NCBI RefSeq assembly: GCF_004367745.1
Contig: NZ_CP037993.1
Coordinates: 868,001-932,000 of the forward strand
Direction: 5' to 3'
Origin: Herbaspirillum huttiense
Lineage (GTDB): Bacteria; Pseudomonadota; Gammaproteobacteria; Burkholderiales; Burkholderiaceae_D
DNA: 64,000 nt
The position numbers and the translations under genes were made by a program. The stretch's first letter is position 1; the number at the start of each line of letters is the position of its first letter. The notes beneath the pieces were generated by a model. It did not search any database. It saw only the letters and a program-made list of their open reading frames with translations, and was not told the origin of the DNA. Below, piece after piece: positions 33,165-41,398 of the stretch.

Positions 33165-34441
33165 ATGCACTGATCATTTTCGTCTTGCTGTTCGGGCTGA
33201 TGCTGACCGGGATGCCCATCTCGATCTCGCTCGGCCTGACGGTCCTGACTTTCCTGTTCACGATGACCGAAGTGCCGATCCAGTCGGTGGCGCTGAAGCT
33301 GTTCACGGGCATCGAGAAGTTCGAGATCATGGCGATCCCGTTCTTCATCCTCGCCGGCAATTTCCTCACTCACGGCGGTGTGGCGCGGCGCATGATCAAC
33401 TTCGCCACCTCCATGGTCGGTCACTGGCACGGTGGCCTGGCGCTGGCCGGGGTGCTGGCCTGCGCGCTGTTCGCAGCGGTGTCAGGGTCGTCACCGGCGA
33501 CCGTGGTGGCGATCGGTTCCATCATCCTGCCGGCGATGGTCAAGCAGGGTTTCCCGAATCGTTTCGGCGCGGGGGTGATCACGACTTCCGGCGCATTGGG
33601 CATCCTGATCCCGCCTTCCATCGTGATGGTGATGTATTCGGTCTCCACCAATACCTCGGTGGGCAAACTGTTCATGGCGGGCGTGGTACCGGGCTTGCTG
33701 CTGGCCTTCCTGCTGGGCCTGACCACCTGGTTCCTGGCGCGCAAGAACAATTATCCGCGTCTGAAGAAGGCGACCTGGGCCGAGCGCGCTGCAGCCTTCC
33801 GCAAGAGCGGCTGGGGCCTGTTCCTGATCGTCATCGTCATGGGGGGTATCTACTCGGGGGTGTTTACACCGACGGAAGCAGCGGCCATGGCGGCGGTGTA
33901 CGCCTTCTTCATCGCGGTCTTCGTCTACAAGGACCTGAGCCTGAAGCAGGTGCCCAAGGTGCTGCTGGATTCGGCGTCGATGTCGGCCATGCTGCTCTAC
34001 ATCATCACCAATGCGGTGCTGTTCTCCTTCCTGGTGACCAGTGAAAACATTCCGCAGACGATGGCGGCATGGATCACCGATTCGGGACTGGGACCGATCA
34101 CCTTCCTGCTGGTGGTCAACATCCTGCTGCTGCTGGCCGGTAACGTGATGGAGCCGTCGTCGATCGTGCTGATCCTGGCGCCGATCCTGTTCCCGGTGGC
34201 GATGAAGCTGGGCATCGATCCGGTGCACTTCGGCATCCTCATCGTGGTCAACATGGAAGTGGGGATGTGCCATCCGCCAGTGGGGCTGAACCTGTACGTG
34301 GCCTCGGGCATTACCAAGATGGGCATCACCGAACTGACCATTGCGGTCATGCCGTGGCTGCTGACCATGCTCGGTTTCCTGGCGCTGGTGACCTACTGGC
34401 CGGGCCTGTCGCTGTGGCTGCCGAACCTGATCTACAACTGA
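33161..34441 (+). CDS. dctM: TRAP transporter large membrane subunit DctM
   Basis: This 426-residue inner-membrane protein with about 11-12 hydrophobic segments is the ion-coupled transporter domain of the dicarboxylate TRAP system. Conserved segments include MAIPFFILAGNFLTHGGVA, AAVSGSSPATVVAIGSIILP and the LLAGNVMEPSSIVLILAPI stretch. The length is typical (about 425-440). It starts within the dctQ stop and ends the operon. A GC-rich hairpin follows. Confidence 0.95.
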   Translation: MNALIIFVLLFGLMLTGMPISISLGLTVLTFLFTMTEVPIQSVALKLFTGIEKFEIMAIPFFILAGNFLTHGGVARRMINFATSMVGHWHGGLALAGVLACALFAAVSGSSPATVVAIGSIILPAMVKQGFPNRFGAGVITTSGALGILIPPSIVMVMYSVSTNTSVGKLFMAGVVPGLLLAFLLGLTTWFLARKNNYPRLKKATWAERAAAFRKSGWGLFLIVIVMGGIYSGVFTPTEAAAMAAVYAFFIAVFVYKDLSLKQVPKVLLDSASMSAMLLYIITNAVLFSFLVTSENIPQTMAAWITDSGLGPITFLLVVNILLLLAGNVMEPSSIVLILAPILFPVAMKLGIDPVHFGILIVVNMEVGMCHPPVGLNLYVASGITKMGITELTIAVMPWLLTMLGFLALVTYWPGLSLWLPNLIYN

Positions 34442-34465
34442 TCCGCAACCACGCCATGAGACGAT

Positions 34466-34511
34466 GAAATCGGCGCCGTTACCTGGCTTGCACCAGGCCG
34501 GTGCCGATTTC
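34466..34511 (+). terminator. terminator-like hairpin after dctM
   Basis: GAAATCGGC (34466-34474) pairs with GCCGATTTC (34503-34511), with a nested CCTGG/CCAGG stem. It lacks a T run, so it may need Rho. Confidence 0.55.
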
Positions 34512-34682
34512 GTCAGATGTCTGTCAAGTTGCTGAAAAGTATGTTGGTTTTGCCCTGAAAAAGTGCTTTGAGACGGCACAAAGTGCTGCTAAAGTGCGTG
34601 CTTTGCTGAATCGGCGCCGTGTATTTGCCGCCCTGGCAATCGAGTTTTGTTTTAGGTTTTTCTAGTGAGTTGTTGATGTACT
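34512..34682. other. gene-free stretch with three AAAGTGC repeats
   Basis: AAAGTGC occurs at 34560-34566, 34580-34586 and 34591-34597, spaced 20 and 11 bp, roughly two and one helical turns. The stretch is AT-richer than its surroundings and lies before the candidate small RNA, so it could be a regulator-binding cluster. No gene is supported. Confidence 0.35.
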
Positions 34683-34874
34683 TGCCTTGGCGGCGACCCC
34701 TCCGACACATCGGTCCGGGCGTGGCGAGGCAGCACCGAATACAAAGCGGGTGGTGCATAACAAACGGTATCAATACCGGGAAACTGAGGAGACGTGCATT
34801 CGATTGAAACCGTTCAAACGGTCGGGAATGCATCTGGAGTATTTTGAAGGCGCATCCGCGGATGCGCCTTTTTT
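34683..34874 (+). ncRNA. candidate structured small RNA
   Basis: No protein gene fits here, yet the stretch folds into consecutive hairpins on the plus strand. There is a long imperfect stem (TGCCT...AGGCA enclosing CCGA-CACA-TCGG), then GGTAT-CA-ATACC, then a stem TGCATTC/GAATGCA enclosing ACCGT-TCAA-ACGGT, and finally a perfect terminator with six T. The nearest upstream gene, dctM, already has its own hairpin about 350 bp before the T run, and the next gene is on the other strand, so the strong terminator has no obvious protein gene to end. An independent small RNA of up to about 190 nt would explain this. I recognise no known family, and the 5' end is uncertain. Confidence 0.4.
34847..34874 (+). 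terminator. strong orphan intrinsic terminator
   Basis: A perfect self-complementary stem AAGGCGCATCC/GGATGCGCCTT with a minimal loop is followed by a run of T through 34874. It closes the candidate small RNA and may also stop readthrough from dctPQM. Confidence 0.88.
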
Positions 34875-34902
34875 CTTTGTGTCGCGTGGTGCTGATGATG
34901 TG

Positions 34903-34930
34903 TATAAATCGTTTATACGGTTTATATGTT
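34903..34930 (-). repeat. AT-rich 9-bp tandem repeat at the VOC gene 3' end
   Basis: On the minus strand the block holds AAACCGTAT and AAACGATTT in tandem, with a partial unit before and ATAC after. It lies 20 bp beyond the stop of the VOC gene. It belongs to the same family as 15415-15436, 38470-38491 and 59619-59640. Confidence 0.6.
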
Positions 34931-34950
34931 TTACCTCCCGCACGCCGCCG

Positions 34951-35601
34951 TCAGCCCAGCACACGCTCCCCGTGTGGCGTCAACACCACAGCACGCAGGC
35001 TGGCCTGCTTTCCTTCCTGCAACACGATACGCGCATCGTCCAGTCCGATGGCCCGGCATGCGGCCTGCAGATCCTGCGCGGCGGGATGTTCCAGAACCAG
35101 TTGCTGCAAACGGCATCCGCGGTCGGGCAGGGCGCTGGCCGGGTGCGGCTGGCTAAGCCACTGGATCAGCGACGGCATCACGCCCTCGCAGGCCAATGTT
35201 CCATCGGCGGCGATGGTGATGAGCCAGTCCAGCGCACCGCGGCTCATGGGTTCGATCACGCCCGGTGAAACGGGGCTGGCCGCCACGGCCGCCGCGATAT
35301 CGCTGGTGCGGGCCACCCAGTGCGCCAGGCGGGGCGCAGCGTCCTTGCCCAGATGATCCATGCCGAACCAGCGCGGCCGCTCGGGCGCATCGGCGTTGGG
35401 GTCGATGGTGATGACTTCCAGATAGAAGCCTTCGCCCAGCGACAGCAGTGCATTGTGCGTTCCCAGCCGCACGTGCTGGCCGCCGATGCGCGGTGCCATG
35501 GAAACGCCCAGGCACTGTTCCACCCAGGCCATGCCGGATTTGAGCGTGGGGGCGGTGATGACCAGGTGGTCGGGTTCGGTGTGCAAGGGGGCGGTGCTCA
35601 T
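34951..35601 (-). CDS. VOC-superfamily (glyoxalase-like) protein
   Basis: This encodes 216 residues of the vicinal-oxygen-chelate fold, closest in pattern to the Glyoxalase_3-like domain. It starts DHLVITAPTLKSGMAWVEQC, with the metal-ligand-type His at the start and Glu in GFYLEVITIDPNA, and then carries GGQHVRLGTHNALLSLG between them. Members are metal-dependent lyases, isomerases or dioxygenases; many in this subgroup have no known reaction. I cannot name a substrate. The gene stands alone on the minus strand, divergent from the alkyltransferase gene 73 bp away. The start is the ATG ending at 35601. Confidence 0.8.
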   Translation of the reverse strand: MSTAPLHTEPDHLVITAPTLKSGMAWVEQCLGVSMAPRIGGQHVRLGTHNALLSLGEGFYLEVITIDPNADAPERPRWFGMDHLGKDAAPRLAHWVARTSDIAAAVAASPVSPGVIEPMSRGALDWLITIAADGTLACEGVMPSLIQWLSQPHPASALPDRGCRLQQLVLEHPAAQDLQAACRAIGLDDARIVLQEGKQASLRAVVLTPHGERVLG

Positions 35602-35674
35602 GCGGTCTCCATCAAGTTTTGCCTGATGGTATCAAGCCCGCGCGCGAATTGCTTACAATAGCTGCCCCAGGTCC

Positions 35675-36193
35675 ATGCCACGGCTCCCGATGACCCCAGC
35701 AGATTCCCAATTGACCGCCCTGTTCTCCGCCGTGGTGCACACACCCTTCGGCGGCATGGGGGTGCGCACCCAAGCCGGGGCCTTGGTCGAGATGGTCTAC
35801 CTGCCGCCGCGCTACGCCGAGACGGACGCCACCGATGCCGTGGCCGCGCAGGCGGTGCAGCAGATCACGCGTTACCTGGCTGACCCCGCTTTTCGTTTCG
35901 AACTGCCGCTGCTGAACGTGGGCAGCGCCTTCCAGCAGCGCGTCTGGCATGCCATTGCCGAGATTCCCTGTGGTCAGGTGCTGACCTATGGCCAGGTCGC
36001 CAAGCGCATCCAGTCCGCACCGCGCGCGGTCGGTCAGGCTTGCGGGGCCAACTGGTATCCGCTGGTGATTCCCTGTCATCGGGTGACGGCGGCGGGCGGC
36101 CTGGGCGGCTTCTCGCATCATGACGATGAGGATGGCTTCCACCTGGAGGTCAAGCGCTGGCTGCTGCGCCATGAAGGCGTGGCGGGATACTGA
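35675..36193 (+). CDS. ogt: methylated-DNA--[protein]-cysteine S-methyltransferase
   Basis: This encodes 172 residues of a suicide DNA repair protein that takes the alkyl group from O6-alkylguanine onto its own cysteine. The active-site motif is PCHR in LVIPCHRVTAAGGLGGF, with the helix-turn-helix and Arg-finger region FQQRVWHAIAEIPCGQVLTYG before it. The size fits Ogt rather than the larger Ada. The start is uncertain: the ATG at 35675 or the one at 35690, neither with a strong ribosome binding site. A TACAAT -10-like element lies at 35654-35659. It is 9 bp from xerD and probably co-transcribed. Confidence 0.92.
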   Translation: MPRLPMTPADSQLTALFSAVVHTPFGGMGVRTQAGALVEMVYLPPRYAETDATDAVAAQAVQQITRYLADPAFRFELPLLNVGSAFQQRVWHAIAEIPCGQVLTYGQVAKRIQSAPRAVGQACGANWYPLVIPCHRVTAAGGLGGFSHHDDEDGFHLEVKRWLLRHEGVAGY

Positions 36194-36202
36194 AGAAGAC
36201 GC

Positions 36203-37126
36203 ATGGGACGCACCACACCAAAGATCGAAGCCCCGTCCGTGAGCCGCGAGGCCATCGACGAATTCTGTGACAGCCTGTGGCTGGAAGATGGCCTGTCCAA
36301 AAATACGCTGGACGCCTACCGGCGCGACATGACCCTGTACGCCCACTGGCTGTATCAGGAGCGCGCCAAGGCCCTTTACGATACGCAGGCCGAAGATCTC
36401 AACGCCTATTTCGCGGCGCGCCACGATGAGACCAAGCCCAGTTCCTCCAATCGCCGCCTGGCGGTGTTGAAGCGCTTCTTCCAGCTGGCACTGCGCCAAC
36501 ATCACGTCACCGCCGATCCCTGCCTGAAGCTGCGCTCGGCGCGCCAGCCGCAGCGTCTGCCCAAGACCATGTCGGAAGGGCAGGTGGAAGCGCTGCTCGC
36601 CGCGCCCGATGTGTCCACGCCGCTGGGCCTGCGTGATCGCGCTATGATCGAGCTGATGTACGCCAGCGGCTTGCGGGTCTCGGAACTGGTGACCTTGAAG
36701 AGCATCGAGGTCGGCATGAATGAAGGCGTGCTGCGTGTGACCGGCAAGGGCAGCAAGACGCGCCTGGTGCCGTTCGGCGAGGAAGCCGGTGGGTGGATGG
36801 CGCGCTATCTGGCCGAGGCACGCAGCCAGATCCTGCAGGGACAGATCGATGATGCACTCTTCGTGACCGCGCGTGGCGGACCGATGACGCGCCAGATGTT
36901 CTGGACCCTCATCAAGAAATACGCACTGCAGGCCGGTATTACGGTGCGCCTGTCGCCGCACACGCTGCGCCATGCCTTTGCCACGCACCTGCTCAACCAT
37001 GGGGCCGACCTGCGCGTGGTGCAGCTGCTGCTGGGGCATGCCGACATTTCCACCACCCAGATCTATACCCACGTCGCACGCGAACGCCTCAAGCAACTGC
37101 ATGCCGCACATCACCCCCGCGGCTGA
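36203..37126 (+). CDS. xerD: site-specific tyrosine recombinase XerD
   Basis: This encodes 307 residues, the usual length. The N-terminal SAM-like DNA-binding domain (about 15-105) includes LEDGLSKNTLDAYRRDM. The catalytic domain has all active residues: Arg in ASGLRVSELV, Lys in VTGKGSKTRLVP, HxxR in SPHTLRHAFATHLL, His in LLGHADIS and the nucleophile Tyr in TTQIYTH. With XerC it resolves chromosome dimers at dif under FtsK control. It is a housekeeping recombinase and not part of a mobile element; its neighbours are core genes. Confidence 0.95.
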   Translation: MGRTTPKIEAPSVSREAIDEFCDSLWLEDGLSKNTLDAYRRDMTLYAHWLYQERAKALYDTQAEDLNAYFAARHDETKPSSSNRRLAVLKRFFQLALRQHHVTADPCLKLRSARQPQRLPKTMSEGQVEALLAAPDVSTPLGLRDRAMIELMYASGLRVSELVTLKSIEVGMNEGVLRVTGKGSKTRLVPFGEEAGGWMARYLAEARSQILQGQIDDALFVTARGGPMTRQMFWTLIKKYALQAGITVRLSPHTLRHAFATHLLNHGADLRVVQLLLGHADISTTQIYTHVARERLKQLHAAHHPRG

Positions 37127-37202
37127 TCTTGCGGCATAATGTGCGCCCATGACGGCCCGGCCGGCCTGTGCGGCCGGTCAGTGTGCCGTCAGGAAGAGAC
37201 CG

Positions 37203-37703
37203 ATGAGCGCCAAGAAAGAACACATCTCCGAAACTCCCGCCACGCAATTCCTGCGCAAGCAGGGCGTGGCGTTCACCGAGCATCCCTACGCCTACGAGGA
37301 GCACGGCGGCACCTCGGTGTCCTCGCGCGAACTCGGTGTGGATGAGCATGCGGTCATCAAGACCCTGGTGATGCAGGACGAGGCCGCCAAGCCGCTGCTG
37401 GTACTCATGCATGGCGACTGCAAGGTCTCCACCAAGAATCTGGCGCGTCAGATAGGCTGCAAGTCGGTCGAGCCGTGCAAGCCGGAGGTGGCCAATCGTC
37501 ATTCAGGTTTCCTGATCGGCGGTACTTCGCCCTTTGGGACGCGCAAGACCATGCCGGTCTATGTGGAGTCGACCATCCTGGAGCTGGACAAGATTTACAT
37601 CAACGGCGGCCGGCGCGGTTTCCTGATCGGTATCGATCCGGCGGTGATCCTGAAAGTGTTGCCGGCCAAGGCGGTGCAGTGTGCACTGGCCGATGCAGCG
37701 TGA
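37203..37703 (+). CDS. ybaK: Cys-tRNA(Pro)/aminoacyl-tRNA deacylase YbaK
   Basis: This encodes 166 residues of the YbaK/EbsC family, which hydrolyses Cys-tRNA(Pro) made in error by prolyl-tRNA synthetase. Typical segments are TPATQFLRKQGVAFTEHPY, VIKTLVMQD, KVSTKNLARQIGCKSVEPC and SGFLIGGTSPFGTRK with the conserved Gly-Thr-Ser-Pro-Phe-Gly. The catalytic Lys of the family is in VIKTLV. The ATG at 37203 has AGGAAGAG upstream; a frame from 37149 would add 18 unlikely residues. A GGCATAATG -10-like sequence lies just before. It stands in a run of plus-strand genes, xerD-ybaK-plsY. Confidence 0.92.
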   Translation: MSAKKEHISETPATQFLRKQGVAFTEHPYAYEEHGGTSVSSRELGVDEHAVIKTLVMQDEAAKPLLVLMHGDCKVSTKNLARQIGCKSVEPCKPEVANRHSGFLIGGTSPFGTRKTMPVYVESTILELDKIYINGGRRGFLIGIDPAVILKVLPAKAVQCALADAA

Positions 37704-37798
37704 ACCGTCACGCTCAAACTTGACGACACTTGACGCGCGCTGACGCCGCTCCCCGATAACAGAGACAACAGAAAGCAAAAGCAGAAAGCCCCCACCTC

Positions 37799-38416
37799 AT
37801 GTACAACATCCTCTTTGCCATCGCGGCCTACCTGATCGGTTCACTGTCCTTTGCGGTGCTGGTGTCCAAGCTGTTCGGCCTGTCCGATCCGCGCACCTAC
37901 GGCTCCAAGAATCCGGGCGCGACCAATGTCCTGCGCAGCGGTAACAAGAAGGCGGCTGTGCTCACCTTGCTGGGCGACGGTTTCAAGGGCTGGCTGGCGG
38001 TGTGGCTGGCGCAGAAATTCGGTCCGCACTATGGCGTGGACGATACCGGCATCGCGCTGGTGACGCTGGCTGTCTTCCTCGGTCACCTGTGGCCGGTGTT
38101 CTTCCGCTTCGTCGGCGGCAAGGGCGTGGCTACTGCACTGGGCATCCTGCTGGCGCTGAACCCGTGGCTCGGTCTGGCCACGCTGGCGACCTGGCTGGTG
38201 GTGGCCTTCGCTTTCCGTTATTCCTCGCTGGCAGCGCTGGTGGCAGCGCTGTTTGCACCGTTCTATTACGGCCTGCTGTTCGGCACTACCGATGGCATCC
38301 TGCTGGCCGTGGTCGCCATGGCGGCACTGCTGATCTATCGCCATCGCAAGAACATCGGCAATCTGCTGGCGGGCAAGGAAAGCCGCATTGGTGACAAGAA
38401 GAAGGCGGCCAAGTAA
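37799..38416 (+). CDS. plsY: acyl phosphate:glycerol-3-phosphate acyltransferase PlsY
   Basis: This 205-residue inner-membrane enzyme with five hydrophobic helices starts phospholipid synthesis by moving an acyl group from acyl phosphate to glycerol-3-phosphate. The three conserved loops are visible: the segment [18 protein letters not shown], the glycine-rich region [17 protein letters not shown] and the C-terminal [16 protein letters not shown]. The length matches the family. It ends at a bidirectional terminator shared with tsaD. Confidence 0.96.
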   Translation: MYNILFAIAAYLIGSLSFAVLVSKLFGLSDPRTYGSKNPGATNVLRSGNKKAAVLTLLGDGFKGWLAVWLAQKFGPHYGVDDTGIALVTLAVFLGHLWPVFFRFVGGKGVATALGILLALNPWLGLATLATWLVVAFAFRYSSLAALVAALFAPFYYGLLFGTTDGILLAVVAMAALLIYRHRKNIGNLLAGKESRIGDKKKAAK

Positions 38417-38438
38417 GACTGCCGATCGGGATGAAAAG

Positions 38439-38469
38439 AAGGGCCGCAATTTGCATTGCGGCCCTTTTT
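38439..38469. terminator. bidirectional terminator between plsY and tsaD
   Basis: A perfect 12-bp stem AAGGGCCGCAAT/ATTGCGGCCCTT with loop TTGC is followed by T. A-rich sequence on the other side lets it serve the converging tsaD too. Confidence 0.92.
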
Positions 38470-38491
38470 ATTTATATTGTTTAAATGATTT
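38470..38491 (-). repeat. AT-rich 9-bp tandem repeat at the tsaD 3' end
   Basis: On the minus strand the block reads AAATCATTT then AAACAATAT then AAAT, 7 bp past the tsaD stop and directly before the terminator. It is the most diverged member of the family also seen at 15415, 34903 and 59619. Confidence 0.5.
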
Positions 38492-38498
38492 ACGCGAT

Positions 38499-39554
38499 TC
38501 AGGCGATGGTGGTGTCTTCCTGTCGCTGCGGCGGCCGCAACTCATCCAGCGGCCAGCGCGGACGCACGCCAAAACCGTATTCCTTGCGCGCCGCACCCGG
38601 CTCCTCGCGCAGGCGCATGGCACCGGCGAAGGCGATCATGGCGCCGTTGTCGGTGCAGAATTGCAGCTCCGGGTAGAACACTTCATAACGCCGCTTGGCC
38701 GCCGCCGCATTGAGGGCCGCGCGCAGTTGCGCATTGGCACCGACGCCGCCGGCGATGACCAGACGCTTCAGGTTGGTCTGTTTCAGGGCCGTCATGCACT
38801 TGGCCACCAGTACGTCCACGATGGCATCGACGAAGCCGCGCGCGATGTTGGCCTTGTCCTGTTCGCAGATGTTGGCGCTGTGCTGCTTGACCACGGTCAG
38901 CACCGCCGTCTTCAAGCCCGAGAAACTGAAATCCAGATTCTTGGAATGCAGCATCGGACGCGGCAACTGGTATGCGCTGGGATCGCCGAACTCGGCCAGG
39001 CGCGAGATCGCCGGTCCGCCCGGATATCCCAGTCCCAGCAATTTGGCCGACTTGTCGAAGGCTTCCCCGGCGGCATCATCCAGTGTCTCGCCCAGCAGTT
39101 CATAGCGGCCCACGCCATCGACCCGCATCAGTTGCGTATGCCCGCCCGAGACCAGCAGCGCGATGAAGGGAAAGCGCGGCGGCTTGCTCGCCAGCAGCGG
39201 CGAAAGCAGGTGGCCTTCCAGGTGGTGGATGCCCAGTACCGGCTTGTCCAGCGCCAGTCCCAGCCCGCAGGCCACCGATGCGCCCACCAGCAGCGCCCCG
39301 GCCAGTCCCGGTCCTTGCGTGTAGGCGATGGCGTCGATGTCGGCGGCTTGCACCTGCGCATCGGCCAGGGTTTGCTGCAGCAGGGGAATGGCGCGGCGGA
39401 TGTGGTCGCGCGAGGCCAGCTCGGGGACTACGCCGCCATATTCCTGGTGCATGGCAATCTGCGAATGCAGGGCATGCGCCAGCAGGCCGCGCTCGGTGTC
39501 GTACAGAGCAAGGCCGGTTTCGTCACAGGAAGATTCGACGCCGAGAACTAACAT
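38499..39554 (-). CDS. tsaD: tRNA N6-threonylcarbamoyladenosine transferase TsaD
   Basis: This encodes 351 residues of the catalytic subunit that attaches threonylcarbamoyl to A37 of tRNA, working with TsaB and TsaE. It opens [19 protein letters not shown], has the metal-binding HHLEGH and the ATPase-fold pieces [31 protein letters not shown] and [12 protein letters not shown]. The length is standard. The ATG ending at 39554 is preferred to a longer frame from 39758. It faces away from ybiB, whose start is 131 bp off. Confidence 0.97.
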   Translation of the reverse strand: MLVLGVESSCDETGLALYDTERGLLAHALHSQIAMHQEYGGVVPELASRDHIRRAIPLLQQTLADAQVQAADIDAIAYTQGPGLAGALLVGASVACGLGLALDKPVLGIHHLEGHLLSPLLASKPPRFPFIALLVSGGHTQLMRVDGVGRYELLGETLDDAAGEAFDKSAKLLGLGYPGGPAISRLAEFGDPSAYQLPRPMLHSKNLDFSFSGLKTAVLTVVKQHSANICEQDKANIARGFVDAIVDVLVAKCMTALKQTNLKRLVIAGGVGANAQLRAALNAAAAKRRYEVFYPELQFCTDNGAMIAFAGAMRLREEPGAARKEYGFGVRPRWPLDELRPPQRQEDTTIA

Positions 39555-39685
39555 GGGGATGGACTCAATGAAGCTGCCGCCAAAAAGCCCGGAGGGGCCG
39601 TGCGGCAAAGGCGCTATTGTAATGGAAAGCCACCGGGCAAGCGCCCCGGCTGCGGCAGGCGGCGGTTTTGGTGTACCCTTCGGCC

Positions 39686-40705
39686 ATGCAAAACGATGCC
39701 CACATTCCTGCTCCGGCTGCGGCCGTCGAGCCTGTCGCCAGTGCCGCTGCCCCGTCACCGGCCCCGTTCGCAGCCGCCCGTTTCATCAAGGAAATCGGAC
39801 GCGGCAAGGACGGTGCCCGCAGTCTTTCGCGCGAGGATGCGCAACTGATGTATGCCGCCATGCTCGATGGCCGCGTGAGTGATCTCGAACTTGGCGGCAT
39901 CCTGCTGTCCATGCGCATCAAGGGCGAGTCGGTCGAGGAAATCGCCGGTTTCCTGGCGGCCGCCGAGGCCTCCTTCACGCCCCTGCATGCGCCGGCCGGT
40001 CCCTATGCGCCGGTGGTGCTGCCCAGCTACAACGGCTCGCGCAAGATGGCCAACCTGACGCCGCTGCTCTGCCTGTTGCTGGTGCGGCGCGGAGTCCCCG
40101 TGCTGATGCACGGCGTCACCCACGATCCGCAGCGCGTGACCAGCGCCGAGATTTTCACTGCGCTGGGGGTGCCGCATGCGGCCTCCGCCGCCGAGGCCGA
40201 AGCGCGCATGGCCGCCGGCCTGCCGGCCTTCATCCCGATTGCTGCGCTGGCCCCGGCCGTGTCGCGCCTGCTCGATCTGCGCCGCATCCTCGGCGTGCGC
40301 AACTCCACGCATACGCTGGTCAAGATCATGCAACCGTTTGCGCAGCCCGCCTTGCGTCTGACGTCGTATACCCATCCGGAATATCTGGAGATGCTGACCG
40401 ACTACTTCAGTCACGCCGCCCCGCATGATCGCGGCGACGCCTTCCTCATGCGCGGCACCGAAGGGGAGACCGTGGCCAATGCGCGGCGCGCCCAGCGCAT
40501 CGACTGGTTCAGCCGCGGCACCCGCACCGTGCTGGTGGAAAAGCAGAGCGTGGCGGAGGAATTGCCCGACCTGCCCGAAGGCCAGGACGCCGCCGCCACT
40601 GCCGCCTGGATCAACGAGGTATTGGCGGGGCAGCGCCCGGTACCGCAAGCCATCGCCGAGCAGGTCGATCACTGCGTCGACGTGGCGGCACGCGTGGGAA
40701 ATTGA
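39686..40705 (+). CDS. ybiB: YbiB-type DNA-binding protein (TrpD2 family)
   Basis: This encodes 339 residues with the fold of anthranilate phosphoribosyltransferase (TrpD) but of the YbiB/TrpD2 branch, which binds nucleic acid and is induced in the SOS response in E. coli. The N-terminal helical domain ([36 protein letters not shown]) and the phosphoribosyl-fold domain ([39 protein letters not shown]) are clear. The YNG in place of the GTGGD phosphate loop of TrpD argues against enzyme activity. The ATG at 39686 is preferred to the GTG at 39668. It is probably transcribed alone. Confidence 0.88.
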   Translation: MQNDAHIPAPAAAVEPVASAAAPSPAPFAAARFIKEIGRGKDGARSLSREDAQLMYAAMLDGRVSDLELGGILLSMRIKGESVEEIAGFLAAAEASFTPLHAPAGPYAPVVLPSYNGSRKMANLTPLLCLLLVRRGVPVLMHGVTHDPQRVTSAEIFTALGVPHAASAAEAEARMAAGLPAFIPIAALAPAVSRLLDLRRILGVRNSTHTLVKIMQPFAQPALRLTSYTHPEYLEMLTDYFSHAAPHDRGDAFLMRGTEGETVANARRAQRIDWFSRGTRTVLVEKQSVAEELPDLPEGQDAAATAAWINEVLAGQRPVPQAIAEQVDHCVDVAARVGN

Positions 40706-40942
40706 GGCACTGCTGCGTGGGTGATTCGCCACAGCCACTCCCGTCACGCGGGAAGCTGACAGATTGATAGGCGGGACGCGCGTATCAGCACACGCCGGTG
40801 GCGGATCGCACGCGGGCGGACCAAGAACAAGAAAGGAAGGAAGCAAGATCCCAGGGGGGAGCGGGATCGTGATTCGGGAGGGGGAGAAATCTCGGGAAAC
40901 GACACGAGAGGAGCACGCAGCGAACGCTGCGGGAGCGCGTCT

Positions 40943-41398
40943 TCAGGTGCGGGTGCGGCGGCGGGTGGTGGCGGTCTTGGTCGGTGCAGCGGCTTTTTCT
41001 GACGCCTGGATGGCGACTTGCGAGAAGGCGAAGATCACTTCCTTGACGATCTTGCGCTGGGGCGCAGGCAGATTGATGAAGGCTTCGAAGGCTTCGCGCT
41101 CGCGGTAGCCGATGGCTTCTTCCCAGCGCGCGCGGCGCTTGTCGATGCGCTTGCTGATCTCTTCACCGAAGCGCAGATGCTGTGGCGTCACGATCAGCCA
41201 TTCGGCCAGCGTTTCCAGCTTGTCTTGCTTGGGCATCGACTCGCCCAGCAGCCAGCGGCGTACGCCGTGCAGCGTCATCGGCTTGCCCCAGTAACGTAGA
41301 TTGAATTCCCGTTCCAGAACGGCGGGCTTGGGTTCGTATCCTGCTTTTTCCATCGCTGCGCGCAGGCGCTTTGCGAATTTTTGATTGGCGGTTTCCAT
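40943..41398 (-). CDS. small helix-turn-helix transcriptional regulator-like protein
   Basis: This encodes 151 residues. The N-terminal half looks like a lambda-repressor-type HTH domain (KFAKRLRAAMEKAGYEPKP, then MTLHGVRRWLLGESMPKQDK and LETLAEWLIVTPQHLRFG). The second half is charged and helical, and the C-terminus is a basic tail ending KTATTRRRTRT. This is like conserved Oxalobacteraceae proteins of unknown target. An inverted repeat GTGAGT/ACTCAC (41451-41456 and 41478-41483) lies about 50 bp before the start and could be its own operator. The 237 bp between it and ybiB hold nothing else I can support. Confidence 0.7.
   Translation of the reverse strand: METANQKFAKRLRAAMEKAGYEPKPAVLEREFNLRYWGKPMTLHGVRRWLLGESMPKQDKLETLAEWLIVTPQHLRFGEEISKRIDKRRARWEEAIGYREREAFEAFINLPAPQRKIVKEVIFAFSQVAIQASEKAAAPTKTATTRRRTRT

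Noticed and set aside
34513..34833. 106-codon frame on the minus strand and a 62-codon frame on the plus strand in the same stretch
   Set aside because: No ribosome binding sites or motifs, and the stretch folds into hairpins ending in a terminator. A structured RNA explains it better.
36203..37126. Tyrosine recombinase as a sign of an integrative element
   Set aside because: The sequence and length are those of housekeeping XerD, and the neighbours are core genes without attachment repeats.
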